Positions 47,078-57,582 of a DNA stretch of 64,000 bases are shown here, one piece after another (within the stretch, counting starts at the first letter, position 1; every line of letters starts with the position of its first letter). This DNA comes from Verrucomicrobiota bacterium (GTDB taxonomy: Bacteria; Verrucomicrobiota; Verrucomicrobiia; Verrucomicrobiales; Akkermansiaceae). The notes below the pieces were generated by a model, which was not told the DNA's origin, made no database searches, and saw nothing but the letters and a program-made list of their open reading frames with translations. Location of the stretch: the NCBI GenBank assembly GCA_017301995.1, contig JAFLEH010000007.1:86019-150018 (forward strand), given 5' to 3'. The translations under genes were made by a program, and so were the position numbers.

Positions 47078-48376
47078 TTAGACCGTGAACGAGCGCCTCG
47101 CCGCGTCGAAAACGGCGGCTTTGTTGGCACGGTTGGCGAGCATCGCCATCTGCAGGACCGTCTGGGTGCGGAACGCGAGGTCCATCGGGCTCCAGGTGTC
47201 GGTGCGGCCGGCCAGCGCGCATTCGACCAGGTTTTTCCAGAGCATCAGGTTGTCCTCGTTGCCGGGAATCGCGAACTTCTGGACCGCGGGTGACTTTGAA
47301 GATCCTTCGGTGGCGCGGAACAGGATCTCCTTGTTGTTGGGATCGATCGAAAGCGTGCCGTCCCAGCCGCGGACGACCGGAGTGCGCTGGCCCGCGCCGC
47401 GTTGCGGGGTGGCCTGGTGGTTGTTGCCCTGGGTGCCTTGCAGGGTGAGGGTGAATCCTTTCGGAAACTCGGCGATGAGATGGAACGTGTCCGGCACAGA
47501 CCGTAGCTCGTAGGGGTAGCGCGAGACGTTCCCGATGCCGACGACGCGCTCGGGAAACGCGAGATCGAGCATGTCCACCACCTGGGCGAGGCAATGCGGA
47601 TAGAGATCGGTCACCGGGCCGCCCGCGTAGTCCTCGAACAGGCGCCAGCGGAACAGGCGGTCCACGGTGAACGGCACTTTCGGTCTATCAGGAGATAGAA
47701 ACGCCTCCCAATCGAGGTCCGGTCCGGGTTTGGCGTTGGGATCGTCGATGTTCATGCCGCGTTCCCCCCAGTCGCCGGTTCGGAAAAACCCGGTTTCCGC
47801 GTGGATCGGTTGTCCGATGATGCCGGAGCGGATCAGCTTCTTCATTTCCATCCACGCCGGATCGCTCATCGCCTGGGTGCCGCAAACGAAGGCCGTCTTC
47901 GCGGATGCGGCGGCATCGGCCAGCGCGCGGGTGGTCTCGAACTGGCTCCAGTGGCTGACCGGTTTCTCGCAATAGATATGTTTTCCGGCCTTGATCGCGT
48001 CGATCGCCTGTGGTGCGTGTTGGTGGTCGGGCGTGGCGATGCACACCAGATCGACCGCCGGATCAGCCAGCAGTTCGCGGTGGGATGCGTAGGCGTTGGG
48101 GATTCCGGCTGCCTGCTTGAATTTCTCGCGACGGGGTTTGTAGATATCGCAGCAGGCGACGAGTTCCACGGGCATCTTGAGATTGTCGCGAAGGCTGCGG
48201 GCCATGCCGAGGTGGGCGCCGGCGCGGCCGCCGCAGCCGATGAAGCCGATCCCGAGGCGTTTGACGCCGCCGGTATTCTGGCCGCGGGCGAGGCGGGTGG
48301 TGGCGATATAGGCTCCGAGCGCGGCGGTTTGGCCGAGGAAGTGGCGGCGGGGCAGCGGATTGTTGTCGGTGGTCAT
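47078..48376 (-). CDS. Tat-exported Gfo/Idh/MocA oxidoreductase (2)
   Basis: This 432-residue enzyme starts with a Tat signal, PLPRRHFLGQTAALGAY, then RLGIGFIGCGGRAGAHLGMA (Rossmann), and EKPVSHWSQFETTRALADAA. The C-terminal Gfo/Idh/MocA domain follows. It is distinct in sequence from its neighbour, so they may act at successive steps. It is 12 bases after the DUF6807 gene. Confidence 0.9.
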   Translation of the reverse strand: MTTDNNPLPRRHFLGQTAALGAYIATTRLARGQNTGGVKRLGIGFIGCGGRAGAHLGMARSLRDNLKMPVELVACCDIYKPRREKFKQAAGIPNAYASHRELLADPAVDLVCIATPDHQHAPQAIDAIKAGKHIYCEKPVSHWSQFETTRALADAAASAKTAFVCGTQAMSDPAWMEMKKLIRSGIIGQPIHAETGFFRTGDWGERGMNIDDPNAKPGPDLDWEAFLSPDRPKVPFTVDRLFRWRLFEDYAGGPVTDLYPHCLAQVVDMLDLAFPERVVGIGNVSRYPYELRSVPDTFHLIAEFPKGFTLTLQGTQGNNHQATPQRGAGQRTPVVRGWDGTLSIDPNNKEILFRATEGSSKSPAVQKFAIPGNEDNLMLWKNLVECALAGRTDTWSPMDLAFRTQTVLQMAMLANRANKAAVFDAARRSFTV

Positions 48377-48388
48377 GGTGGGATGGGG

Positions 48389-49303
48389 TCAGGGGTTGTC
48401 GGTGAAAATCTTGGTTAGGGAAGCGTTCCATTCGGCGGCCAGTTCGGACACGGCATCCGCGTCCATGGCTGCGGCTTTCACCGCCAGGCTGTGGCGGATC
48501 ATCCAGCGCTCGCCGCGTTTGAGAACAACCGGATTTTTCTCAAGATCGTAGGTGGCGGATAGATAACAGAACGGCTGACCCATGGTGAACCACGCTCCGG
48601 GTCGGGGATTGCCGGGATGGCTGAACATCACCACGGTGACATTTTGGCCGAAGGGCCTGTTGGAAACCGCGCACCATGGGCCGGGAGTGAGCTTCTCGTC
48701 CCCACGCACGACGGTTTGCCCTTTGGTATCCTGCCAGAGGAAGGTCGCATTGTTAGTCCATTTTGGATCAAAGCGCATCCCCAGTCCGAAGTAGTGGCGA
48801 CCCCAAAGTTTCACCGACTCCCGGTCGGCGGCGGGTTTCAGGACGGATTGCCAGTCCAGCCAGTGGGCGGCATTGCCTTTGGAAACGTCACCGGAGGCGC
48901 GGACTTTGACGGTGCGGGTTTCATCCAGCAAAACCGTGCCGTCGGCGGCGACCCAGCGGAGGGTTTGGATGAAACCGTCGCCTGCCGGGTTCGGGGTGGA
49001 CTTGACCGGCTGCTGGGTGCCAATGTTAGGCACGCCGGTTTCGGTCCAGAAATCGGTCTCATCGCCACCGAGCGCGAGCATCAGTCCGTGGTGGTGGACG
49101 TGGTCGGCGGGCGAATCCTCAAGCAGCGGCAACCTTTTGGGCGTGGGTGTCCAGATTTGGGCGATGTAGGATTTCTTCGGATTCGCGGCCGGTTGCCAGT
49201 CCGCGATGTGCGGGCTGTCCGGCGCGCGCAACGGCGTGACGGGCGGGGGATCCGCCGCGACGTGTGTTAGGGAGAGCAGGACGAGCGCGAGGACGGGTTT
49301 CAT
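48389..49303 (-). CDS. DUF6807 (PmoA-family) secreted protein
   Basis: This 304-residue protein has a signal peptide (MKPVLALVLLSLTHVAA) and the DUF6807 signature DHVHHHGLMLALGGDETDFW plus HWLDWQSVL, HYFGLGMRF. His-rich loops suggest metal binding; the activity is not established. It is always next to sugar oxidoreductases in such operons as here, where it lies between the epimerase-like gene and the Gfo/Idh/MocA pair. Confidence 0.75.
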   Translation of the reverse strand: MKPVLALVLLSLTHVAADPPPVTPLRAPDSPHIADWQPAANPKKSYIAQIWTPTPKRLPLLEDSPADHVHHHGLMLALGGDETDFWTETGVPNIGTQQPVKSTPNPAGDGFIQTLRWVAADGTVLLDETRTVKVRASGDVSKGNAAHWLDWQSVLKPAADRESVKLWGRHYFGLGMRFDPKWTNNATFLWQDTKGQTVVRGDEKLTPGPWCAVSNRPFGQNVTVVMFSHPGNPRPGAWFTMGQPFCYLSATYDLEKNPVVLKRGERWMIRHSLAVKAAAMDADAVSELAAEWNASLTKIFTDNP

Positions 49304-49330
49304 GGCGGTGGATGATCTCGGAATGGATTT

Positions 49331-50155
49331 TCACACCAGGGCCTTCAGATGCGCGATGCTGCGCTCGGCTTGGGCCACGGTGCCGCATTCCACGGAGAGA
49401 ACGATGTCGCGCGGGCAGTTTTTGCAGATGGTGATGATTCGCGCCCAGTCGATGACGCCTTCGCCACAGGCACAGCCCACGGGCGTGCCGGTGACCATCC
49501 CGCGCTCGGCGTCGGATTGGGTGACGGAAATATCCTTGGCGTGGAGGTGGACGAGGCGGCCGGCGACGCGTTCCAGCCATTCATAGGGATCGTGGCCGCA
49601 GAGATAGCTGTTGCCCGTGTCGAAGTTGATACCGATGGCCGGCGAGTTTACCAGCGCGTGGATGCGGTCGAGACCGTCGGGATGTTTCGAGTATTGCTGG
49701 TGGGGTTCGATGCCTAGCAGAATTCCGCGGGGTTCCGCGACCTTGGCGGCCTCCATCAGCGTGTAGCGCATCAGCGTGTGGTCCTCGTCGGCGGTGGTCC
49801 ACACCGGTTTGGGGCCTTCGTCGGTATTGATCACGGGCGCGCCGCACTCGTTGGCGAAACGGATCGCCTGCTTGAGGTATTCCACCGAGATTTCGGGTTT
49901 GCAAAGCGGTGTGTGTGCCGAGAATCCGGAAAGTTTCACCCCGGCCTCGCGACAGGCGCGGCTGACCCGGAGGGGATCGTCCAACATCGAAACGCTGTGG
50001 AAATACCCCGCCTCGCTGAGCAGCTCGCGGCCCCAGTGGAGCATGGGTTCCACGTATTCGTAGCCGAGTTCCGCCGCCTTGATCACGCCCCACTCGAACG
50101 GTTTGTCTTCGTGGCGGACGAACTCCAGATTGATGCCGATGCCGATTTTTCCCAT
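49331..50155 (-). CDS. Sugar-phosphate isomerase/epimerase-like TIM barrel
   Basis: This 274-residue protein has the xylose-isomerase-type AP-endonuclease-2 TIM barrel. Segments include IGIGINLEFVRHEDKPFEWG, GILLGIEPHQQYSKHPDGLD, and INFDTGNSYLCGHDPYEWL (metal-binding His/Asp/Glu). No signal peptide is seen. It is the first gene of the operon with DUF6807 and two Gfo/Idh/MocA. It may epimerise or rearrange a keto-sugar; the substrate is unknown. Confidence 0.82.
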   Translation of the reverse strand: MGKIGIGINLEFVRHEDKPFEWGVIKAAELGYEYVEPMLHWGRELLSEAGYFHSVSMLDDPLRVSRACREAGVKLSGFSAHTPLCKPEISVEYLKQAIRFANECGAPVINTDEGPKPVWTTADEDHTLMRYTLMEAAKVAEPRGILLGIEPHQQYSKHPDGLDRIHALVNSPAIGINFDTGNSYLCGHDPYEWLERVAGRLVHLHAKDISVTQSDAERGMVTGTPVGCACGEGVIDWARIITICKNCPRDIVLSVECGTVAQAERSIAHLKALV

Positions 50156-50436
50156 AGGTTTGCGATGGTTGACGTCCGCAGGATGGCCGCTTGGACGCGG
50201 CTTGTCTTTCACCTGCGTCCAGTGGTAAATTTTGATAATTTCAGTGGGAAGATTTGTCCGAGGCTGAGGATCTGGAAACCTCCTACGGATCCCCTCAGGC
50301 GATTTACGGAGATTTTACCAAGATTCCCCGGCCGGGTGTGTCTTATCCCTTGCATGGCAAATGGTGCTGCGGCATCCTCGCGCCAGCATCCGTCGTCCCC
50401 TTTCCATCATATCCACCCCGCACGCCCCGCCGCGTT
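50156..50436. other. Divergent promoter region, sugar operon and alpha-2-macroglobulin
   Basis: There are 281 bases between start codons on opposite strands. It is AT-richer near 50226 (TTTTGATAATTTCAG). No confident boxes. Confidence 0.35.
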
Positions 50437-53400
50437 ATGAAACCGATCCGAACCGCCATCCTGCTCCTCATGTCCGTCATCCCGTCGTTTTCCGGACCCC
50501 GCGACATCCAGTGGTCCCAAGTCCGCAAAGACCTCGACAAGGACCTGCCCAAGTCCGCCATCGAAAAACTCCAGGCCATCGATCAAGCGGCCCGCGCCGA
50601 GCAGGCTTGGCCCGAGGCGATCCGCGCCACCGCGCTCCGCCTGCGCCTCGCCGGACGCATCGCCGAAGGGCAGGACGAGATCGGCCCAATCAAAAATCTG
50701 AATGTTGAAATGGCTGTGGTGCCGCCGCCGATGAAGCCGCTGCTCCAGACGGTTCAGGCGCTTTGGATCTGGGAGTATTACTATCAGAACCGCTGGCAGT
50801 TCATGCAGCGCACCCAGACCGGCGCGAAGCCAGGCGACGACATCCAAACCTGGGACCTGGACCGCATTCTCGGTGAAGTGGACGGCCGTTTCCAACAGGC
50901 CCTCGCCAACCGCGACGCGCTCCGCGCCATCCCGATCGCCGATTACGATTTCATCCTAACCAAAGGCACCGCGCCCGACTCGCTGAGGCCCACGCTTTAT
51001 GACTTCATCATCCACGAATATCTGCGCTTCCACGAGGCGCGCGACCAGGTGAACGCGGCCGCCGAGGATGAGTTCATGTTCGACGGAGCCTCGCCCGCGT
51101 TCGGCACGCTCGACGAGTTTCTCGCATGGAAACCCGGACCCGCCAACGCGAAATCCCCACGCCTCAGAGCGCTCGGTCTCTATCAGGAATTGCTCGCCCA
51201 CCACCGGCAGAATCTTGAGCCGCGGATTCATGCCGACCTGATGCGCCTCGCATGGGCCAAGGGCGCCGTAACCGGCGAGGAACCCACCCAACGGCTGATG
51301 GACCGGCTCAAGGAACTGATCGAACAATCCGCCGGCAACGAACTCCAATCGCTTGCCCGCGCCAACCTCGCGCAGATGCTCGTGGGCCAAAAGAAGCTCG
51401 TGGAGGCCCGCGAGATGGCCATCGCCGGGCGCGACGCGTTCAAGGACGGCCGTTTCCGCGACCTCTGCGTGAGCATTATCGAAAGCGTCGAACGCAAGGA
51501 GGCGGATCTATCCACCGAGCTGATCTGGAACGCCGCCAAACCGGAATTTGATCTCCGCTACCGCAATATCAATAAGATCTGGTTCCGGATCTATCCGACA
51601 AAATGGGCTCCGGAACGCGAAGGCTACCGTGACGACGATTCGATGCGCAAGCTGCTGGCCGGGAAACCCGTGAGGGAGTGGTCGGTTGATCTCGAAGCCA
51701 CCCCGGACTATCAGGAAAAATCCCGCGCGCTGGAGGCGCCGCTCGATTTGCCGCCGGGATACTACGAACTCGTGGCCAGCCCCACCCAGAGCTTCACGCT
51801 CCGCCGCAACCAAATCAGCTACACCCGTGTGTGGCGTTCGGATCTCGCCCTGACGATCAAAACCGGCGCCGGCGAATGCGGCGGCTGGGTCAACCACGCC
51901 CTAACCGGGCAGCCGGTCAAGGACGCGAAAGTCGAAATGTGGGTCTTCCAAAATCAGAAGGAGCGATGGACGTTGGGTGAAACCCTGACCACCGGAGCGG
52001 ACGGATGGTTCGCGGCGAAACCAACCGAAAACCGCAATTGCGTTTTCCTCGCCAGGCATGGCGCGGACTCGCTTGCCGGAAATTCGGGCTATTTCTACAA
52101 TCCGAGGAACATCGATCAGGACGACGCCATCTATCTGTTCACCGACCGCGCGCTCTACCGCCCCGGCCAGACGGTCCGGTTCAAAGGCATCGCGGCCTCC
52201 TACAACCGCAAGACCAACGACTACCATACCCGCAACAACCAGGGATTCGAGGTGCGCTTTCTCGATCTGAACCGCAAGGAAATCGCCAAAGCCCAGGTGC
52301 AATCCAACGAATTCGGCTCGTTTTCCGGCAGTTTCACCGCGCCTGCCGACCGGGTGTTAGGCCAGGCGTGGCTGGCCTGTGAACACACCATGCAGACCCT
52401 CCGCATCGAGGAATACAAGCGGCCGAAATTCTACACCGAAGTCGGCGCGGCCAAGGCCCAGCCGAAACTCGGCGAGAAGGTTACCGTCACCGCCAAGGCC
52501 GTGGGCTACACCGGCGCGGCCATCGACGGCGCGAAAGTGAAATGGTCGGTCACCCGCGAGACCCTGTGGCCGGATTGGTGCCGCTGGTGCTGGTGGTTCA
52601 TGCCGGGCAACTCGGAGGCCAAACAAATCGCCCACGGCGAAGGGCAGACCAAGACCGACGGCACCTATGAAGTCACATTCACCGCCGAACCCGACCGCGA
52701 TGTGGACCCGGCCCGCGAACCGGTGTTTTCCTACCGGGTCAATGTGGAGGTCACCGACACCACCGGCGAAACGCGCACCGGCAACCGCGCGGTCCAGGCC
52801 GGTTATGTGGGCGTGAAAGCCTCTCTAACCGCCGATGGGTGGCAGGAAACCTCCAAGCCGGCCAAGCTCGCCGTTTTCACCCAGACGATTGACAACGAAC
52901 CGATCGCCGCCAAGGGTACGGTCACCGTCCACCGCCTGAAACAACCAGATTCCGTGATCCGAACCAGTCCCTCGTCAGGTTTCAACCCTCATATCCATCG
53001 GGTAAACCATATCCCCGGAGGCAAGGACCCGGCCAACCCGAACTCATGGGACCCGGCCGAAATCACACAGAAATCAAACTTCGTCACCGATGCCAAAGGC
53101 AAGGCCGAGATCGAGGTGAAACTCGAACCGGGTGAGTACCGCGCCATTCTGGAGACCACCGATGCCGCGGGCAAGAAGGTCACCGCCCTGCTGCCGCTGC
53201 GGGTGATTGATCCGGAGGCGAAGGTATTTTCGGTTAGAGTGGCCGAGCACTTTGCCGCCAAATCTTCTACGGTGAAACCTGGAGAGGAATTCGTGGCGTT
53301 GTGGGGAACCGGCTACCCGGACGGCCGCGTCTGGTTCGAGGTCGAACACCGGCGCAAGATTGTCAAATCCGGCTGGAGCGCGGGCGGTACATCGCAGGAA

Positions 53401-56400
53401 GTCCTGCGATTCCCCGTCACCGCCGAGCACCGCGGCGGTTTCACCGTCCGCGCCCTGTTCGTCCATCAGAACCGAGTCTATACGGAAACGATCAACGTCA
53501 ATGTGCCGTGGGACGACCACGATCTCGCGCTGAAATTCGAGACGATGCGCTCGAAACTCGAACCCGGCGCCAAGGAAACCTGGTCGGTCGTGATTGATGG
53601 AGCGAAAAAGAACGCCGTGGAAATGATGGGCACGCTCTACGATGCCTCGCTCGACGCATTCGCGAAACACTACTGGACAGCATCACTCAGCGGCGCTTTC
53701 TATCAGAACAACAACTACGCACAGATCAACCCGACCGGAGGCATGGCGGGATTCCAGGAAATCGATAACAACTGGAACCCCTCCACCAACTTCAAACAAC
53801 CGCTCTATCGCCGCTGGGTGAGCGATATCTGCGACCGAGGATTTTCGGGATATGCCGATATGACCGTGTGGTTTGGCTCTGCTGTCATTGGCAGGCAGAA
53901 CCTCGACTATGATGCGGATGGATTTGGTGGTGGTGGTGGATTGGGAGGCGCGATCATGCCCCGTAGGATGGCAAAAGCCATGCCGATGTCCGCCATCGCC
54001 GATGGAGCCCCACCCGCGCCCGCCGCAGCACCGATGGAGAACATGGTTACCGCCGGTCTCCGCTCGGGCGATGCGGCGATCAACCGCAACAGCATCGACG
54101 CGATCCTCAACAATCCCGCGCAGGGCGTAGCCCCGCCCGAGCCCGATCTCTCGCAAGTCGCGGCCCGCAAGAACCTCCAGGAAACCGCGTTCTTCGAACC
54201 GCATCTCACCACCGACGACAACGGCACCGTGAAGATGACCTTCACCATGCCCGAGGCTCTCACCAAGTGGCGCTTCATGGGCTTTGCCCACGATGCCGCC
54301 CTGCGCGCCGGCTACCTCGAAGGCGAAACCGTCACCGCCAAGGACCTGATGGTGCAGCCGAATCCCCCGCGCTTCCTCCGCGAGGGCGATGAAATCGAGT
54401 TCACCGCGAAAATCTCCAACCAGTCCGACCAACCCCAGTCCGGCAAGGCGCGCCTGTCCTTCGCCGATGCCGCAACGCTGGAATCGCGCGATGCGGCGCT
54501 CGGCCTAACCGCAACCGAGCAGCCGTTCGAACTGCCCGCCCGCGAATCCAAGACGCTTTCATGGCGGATCAAGGTGCCCGATGGCGCGGGTTTCCTCACC
54601 TACAAGGCGGTGGCCGCGACCTCCAACCTAACCGACGGCGAGGAGGGCATGATCGCCGTGCTATCCAAACGCCAGCTTGTGACCGAGTCGATCACCCTGC
54701 CGATCCGCAACGCGGGCTCGCGCGATTTCGCGATGAAAAAGCTGTTGGAAAGCGGCGCGTCGGACACGCTCAGGCACCAATCGCTCACCGTGCAGGTGGT
54801 TTCCCAACCGGCCTGGTATGCGGTGATGGCGTTGCCCTATCTGATGGAATACCCGCACGAATGCGCCGAGCAAACGTTCAACCGGCTCTACGCCAACCAG
54901 CTTGCCAGTCACATCGCCAACAGCGATCCGAAGATCCGCCGCGTGTTCGAGCTGTGGCGCAACGCGCCCAAGACGCTCGATAGCCCGCTGCTCAAGAACC
55001 AGGATCTCAAGAGCCTGATGATCGAGGAAACCCCGTGGCTGCGCGACGCCAACAGCGAAACCGAAGCCCGCCGCAACGTGGGCATCCTGTTCGATGAAAA
55101 CCGCCTCAATTCGGAAATGGCGCGCGCCCGCAAACGCCTGGCCGAAATGCAGCTCGACTCCGGCGCGTGGCCATGGTTCCCCGGCGGACGCGGCGACGAA
55201 ACCATCACGCTTTATATCATCACCGGCATCGGCCGGCTCAAACACCTCGGCGTCAAGGTGGACGATTCACTCGCACTCCGGGCGCTCGACTGGCTGGACG
55301 GCAAGGTCCGGCAGGACTACGAGGACATCAAACCGAAAGACCGCAAGGACAACCATTTCACACCGCACGTCGCGATGTATCTCTACGGCCGGAGCTTCTT
55401 CCTCGAACAACGCCCCATCGCCGCCAGGTACAAGGAAGCCGTGGACTACTATCTCGGCCAGGGCGCGAAATACTGGACCGGCAATTCCTCGCTGATGACC
55501 CGTTGCCACACGGCTCTCGGACTGCTGCGCTTCGGTGATAAGACAACGCCCGCGGCCATTGTCAAATCGCTAACCGAAAACGCGGTGAACACCGAGGAAA
55601 TGGGCATGTGCTGGCGGCAGAACACCGGCTATTTCTGGTATCAGGCGCCGATCGAAACCCAGGCGATCATCATCGAAGCCTTCCGCGAGGTGGCCAATGA
55701 CATGAAAGCCGTGGACGACTGCCAGGTGTGGTTGCTCAAACAAAAACAAACCCAGGGGTGGAAGACCACCAAGTCCACCGCTGATGCGGTTTACGCGTTG
55801 TTATTGGGTGGTGATACCAACCGTCTCGCGTCCGACGCGCTGGTGAAGACCGAACTCGCCGGCGTGGAGGTGAAGCCGGAAAACGTGGAACCCGGCACCG
55901 GTTTCTATGAGAAAAAATTCCAGGCTGCCGAAATCAAGCCGGACATGGGCAAGGTCAAGCTAACCAAATCCGACGCCGGGGTTTCCTGGGGATCGCTCCA
56001 CTGGCAGTATCTGGAGGATGTTTCCAAGATCACCCCGCACGAAGGCACGCCGTTGGAAGTGAAGAAATCGCTTTGGGTGAAACGCATGACCGGCGAGGGC
56101 GCGAAGCTCGAGCCCGTCGCCGGCCCGCTGCATCCCGGCGACGAGATCGTCACCCGCATCGAGATCCGCGTGGACCGCGACATGGAGTACATCCACCTCA
56201 AGAACCAGCGCGGCAGCGGCGTGGAACCGGTCAACGTGCTCTCCCAATACAAATGGCAGGACGGCCTCGGCTATTATGAAATGACCAAGGACACCGCCGA
56301 CCATTTCTTCATCGACCGCCTCCCGCGCGGCACCTATGTGTTCGAAAGTTCGGCCCGCGTCCAGCTCCGCGGCACCTATCCGACCGGCATCGCCGAGATC

Positions 56401-56463
56401 CAAAGCATGTATGCACCCGAGTTCAACAGCCACTCGGGAAGTATCAACATGAAGGTGGAGTAG
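50437..56463 (+). CDS. Alpha-2-macroglobulin family protein with thioester
   Basis: This 2008-residue exported protein starts MKPIRTAILLLMSVIPSFSG (signal peptide, no lipobox). It has MG-type beta domains and the bait/ANA-like region RKNLQETAFFEPHLTTDDNG. It also has the thioester CAEQ at Cys1476 (PHECAEQTFNRLYANQL), then the alpha-helical toroid of the TED. A low-complexity Gly/Ala/Pro segment precedes the thioester half. Such proteins trap proteases in the periplasm. The usual penicillin-binding protein 1C partner is not adjacent. Confidence 0.92.
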   Translation: MKPIRTAILLLMSVIPSFSGPRDIQWSQVRKDLDKDLPKSAIEKLQAIDQAARAEQAWPEAIRATALRLRLAGRIAEGQDEIGPIKNLNVEMAVVPPPMKPLLQTVQALWIWEYYYQNRWQFMQRTQTGAKPGDDIQTWDLDRILGEVDGRFQQALANRDALRAIPIADYDFILTKGTAPDSLRPTLYDFIIHEYLRFHEARDQVNAAAEDEFMFDGASPAFGTLDEFLAWKPGPANAKSPRLRALGLYQELLAHHRQNLEPRIHADLMRLAWAKGAVTGEEPTQRLMDRLKELIEQSAGNELQSLARANLAQMLVGQKKLVEAREMAIAGRDAFKDGRFRDLCVSIIESVERKEADLSTELIWNAAKPEFDLRYRNINKIWFRIYPTKWAPEREGYRDDDSMRKLLAGKPVREWSVDLEATPDYQEKSRALEAPLDLPPGYYELVASPTQSFTLRRNQISYTRVWRSDLALTIKTGAGECGGWVNHALTGQPVKDAKVEMWVFQNQKERWTLGETLTTGADGWFAAKPTENRNCVFLARHGADSLAGNSGYFYNPRNIDQDDAIYLFTDRALYRPGQTVRFKGIAASYNRKTNDYHTRNNQGFEVRFLDLNRKEIAKAQVQSNEFGSFSGSFTAPADRVLGQAWLACEHTMQTLRIEEYKRPKFYTEVGAAKAQPKLGEKVTVTAKAVGYTGAAIDGAKVKWSVTRETLWPDWCRWCWWFMPGNSEAKQIAHGEGQTKTDGTYEVTFTAEPDRDVDPAREPVFSYRVNVEVTDTTGETRTGNRAVQAGYVGVKASLTADGWQETSKPAKLAVFTQTIDNEPIAAKGTVTVHRLKQPDSVIRTSPSSGFNPHIHRVNHIPGGKDPANPNSWDPAEITQKSNFVTDAKGKAEIEVKLEPGEYRAILETTDAAGKKVTALLPLRVIDPEAKVFSVRVAEHFAAKSSTVKPGEEFVALWGTGYPDGRVWFEVEHRRKIVKSGWSAGGTSQEVLRFPVTAEHRGGFTVRALFVHQNRVYTETINVNVPWDDHDLALKFETMRSKLEPGAKETWSVVIDGAKKNAVEMMGTLYDASLDAFAKHYWTASLSGAFYQNNNYAQINPTGGMAGFQEIDNNWNPSTNFKQPLYRRWVSDICDRGFSGYADMTVWFGSAVIGRQNLDYDADGFGGGGGLGGAIMPRRMAKAMPMSAIADGAPPAPAAAPMENMVTAGLRSGDAAINRNSIDAILNNPAQGVAPPEPDLSQVAARKNLQETAFFEPHLTTDDNGTVKMTFTMPEALTKWRFMGFAHDAALRAGYLEGETVTAKDLMVQPNPPRFLREGDEIEFTAKISNQSDQPQSGKARLSFADAATLESRDAALGLTATEQPFELPARESKTLSWRIKVPDGAGFLTYKAVAATSNLTDGEEGMIAVLSKRQLVTESITLPIRNAGSRDFAMKKLLESGASDTLRHQSLTVQVVSQPAWYAVMALPYLMEYPHECAEQTFNRLYANQLASHIANSDPKIRRVFELWRNAPKTLDSPLLKNQDLKSLMIEETPWLRDANSETEARRNVGILFDENRLNSEMARARKRLAEMQLDSGAWPWFPGGRGDETITLYIITGIGRLKHLGVKVDDSLALRALDWLDGKVRQDYEDIKPKDRKDNHFTPHVAMYLYGRSFFLEQRPIAARYKEAVDYYLGQGAKYWTGNSSLMTRCHTALGLLRFGDKTTPAAIVKSLTENAVNTEEMGMCWRQNTGYFWYQAPIETQAIIIEAFREVANDMKAVDDCQVWLLKQKQTQGWKTTKSTADAVYALLLGGDTNRLASDALVKTELAGVEVKPENVEPGTGFYEKKFQAAEIKPDMGKVKLTKSDAGVSWGSLHWQYLEDVSKITPHEGTPLEVKKSLWVKRMTGEGAKLEPVAGPLHPGDEIVTRIEIRVDRDMEYIHLKNQRGSGVEPVNVLSQYKWQDGLGYYEMTKDTADHFFIDRLPRGTYVFESSARVQLRGTYPTGIAEIQSMYAPEFNSHSGSINMKVE

Positions 56464-56665
56464 CCATGGATCATCGGTCTGATGTGATGGTGGGGATGGG
56501 CGCTGCCGATTCCGGCCGTTGGAATGTTGGATAATGCTTTCCCAAGCGCCAGCGAAGAGGGTGGAGGATCGCCGGGAGGCAAACTTCCACACCCGGGGGC
56601 CGGGGTGGTTCGTATTGTGTCGGAGGCTGCTTGATTTTTCCGGATTCGACGGGATTTTGGTGCCT

Positions 56666-57466
56666 ATGGTTCGAGCGGGTGCCATGTTCGCATTGTTGGG
56701 GGTCGCCTTTGTTTCCGGCGCGTTCGGGGCCGAGGGGCGTGCCAAGGTGTCGCTGTTGTTGGAATCTTCGACCTATAAGCCTGGAGCATCCATCCGGGCG
56801 GCGATTCGAATGAAATATGACGACGGCTGGCATGGATATTGGGTGAACCCGGGCGAAGGCGGCATGAGAACCGAGGCGGTATGGAAACTGCCCGCCGGTT
56901 GGCAAGCGGGAGATCTGGAGTTTCCCGCACCAAGGCGTTTTGAATCCGGTCTGTTGGTCTCTTTCGGATACGAAGACGAAGTTGTGTTGCCGGTGACAAT
57001 TCGTCCGCCAAGCGGAGCTGACGGAACTGCCGAACTGGCGGTGAAGGTCACCTGGCTTGCATGCAATGCGAACTCCTGTGAAACCGGCACGGCGGAACTA
57101 TCGGCCAATCTCCGTCCCGGACCGGCCGATGCCGGACCTGACGCGGTCGCCGTGGCCAAGGCTCACGAGTCACTGCCCTCCATCGACCTCGGTTTGAAGC
57201 TCGATGTTGCCGAAAGTACGGACGCAATACGGCTTCTGTTATCCGGAGCGACCGCAGCTTCACTCAGTGGCGCTGAGATTCTACCGATAACGGAGCAGGT
57301 GCTTGATACCGCCAAACGGATCGAACTTCGCGGTGACGGATCAACCGCCCGAGCCATTGCCGCCAGAAGCCCTTACGCGTCCGGGCCGGTGCGTGATCTG
57401 AAGATTCTGATTTTCGGAGGGAAGCTTCGGAAGCCGGTCATCGCTGTGTGGACTGCCTCAAAATAA
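56666..57466 (+). CDS. DsbD N-terminal-domain (DsbD_N) protein
   Basis: This 266-residue exported protein starts MVRAGAMFALLGVAFVSGAF (signal peptide, GA cleavage) and has a DsbD-alpha-type immunoglobulin fold with WHGYWVNPGEGGMRTEAVWK and VTWLACNANSCETGTAELS (two Cys). The DsbD membrane and C-terminal thioredoxin domains are absent. The next gene is a redoxin, 116 bases on. Together they may hand electrons to envelope proteins. Confidence 0.78.
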   Translation: MVRAGAMFALLGVAFVSGAFGAEGRAKVSLLLESSTYKPGASIRAAIRMKYDDGWHGYWVNPGEGGMRTEAVWKLPAGWQAGDLEFPAPRRFESGLLVSFGYEDEVVLPVTIRPPSGADGTAELAVKVTWLACNANSCETGTAELSANLRPGPADAGPDAVAVAKAHESLPSIDLGLKLDVAESTDAIRLLLSGATAASLSGAEILPITEQVLDTAKRIELRGDGSTARAIAARSPYASGPVRDLKILIFGGKLRKPVIAVWTASK

Positions 57467-57582
57467 GCGGAGAGTTTCAATTGGACGGCGAAGAATTCGG
57501 TGCGAGTTTGCGACTGTTCCGCCATGCGAGAGATGTGGTGCGAACCTTTTCCGCGACCAATCAAACAACAAACCATATCAAC

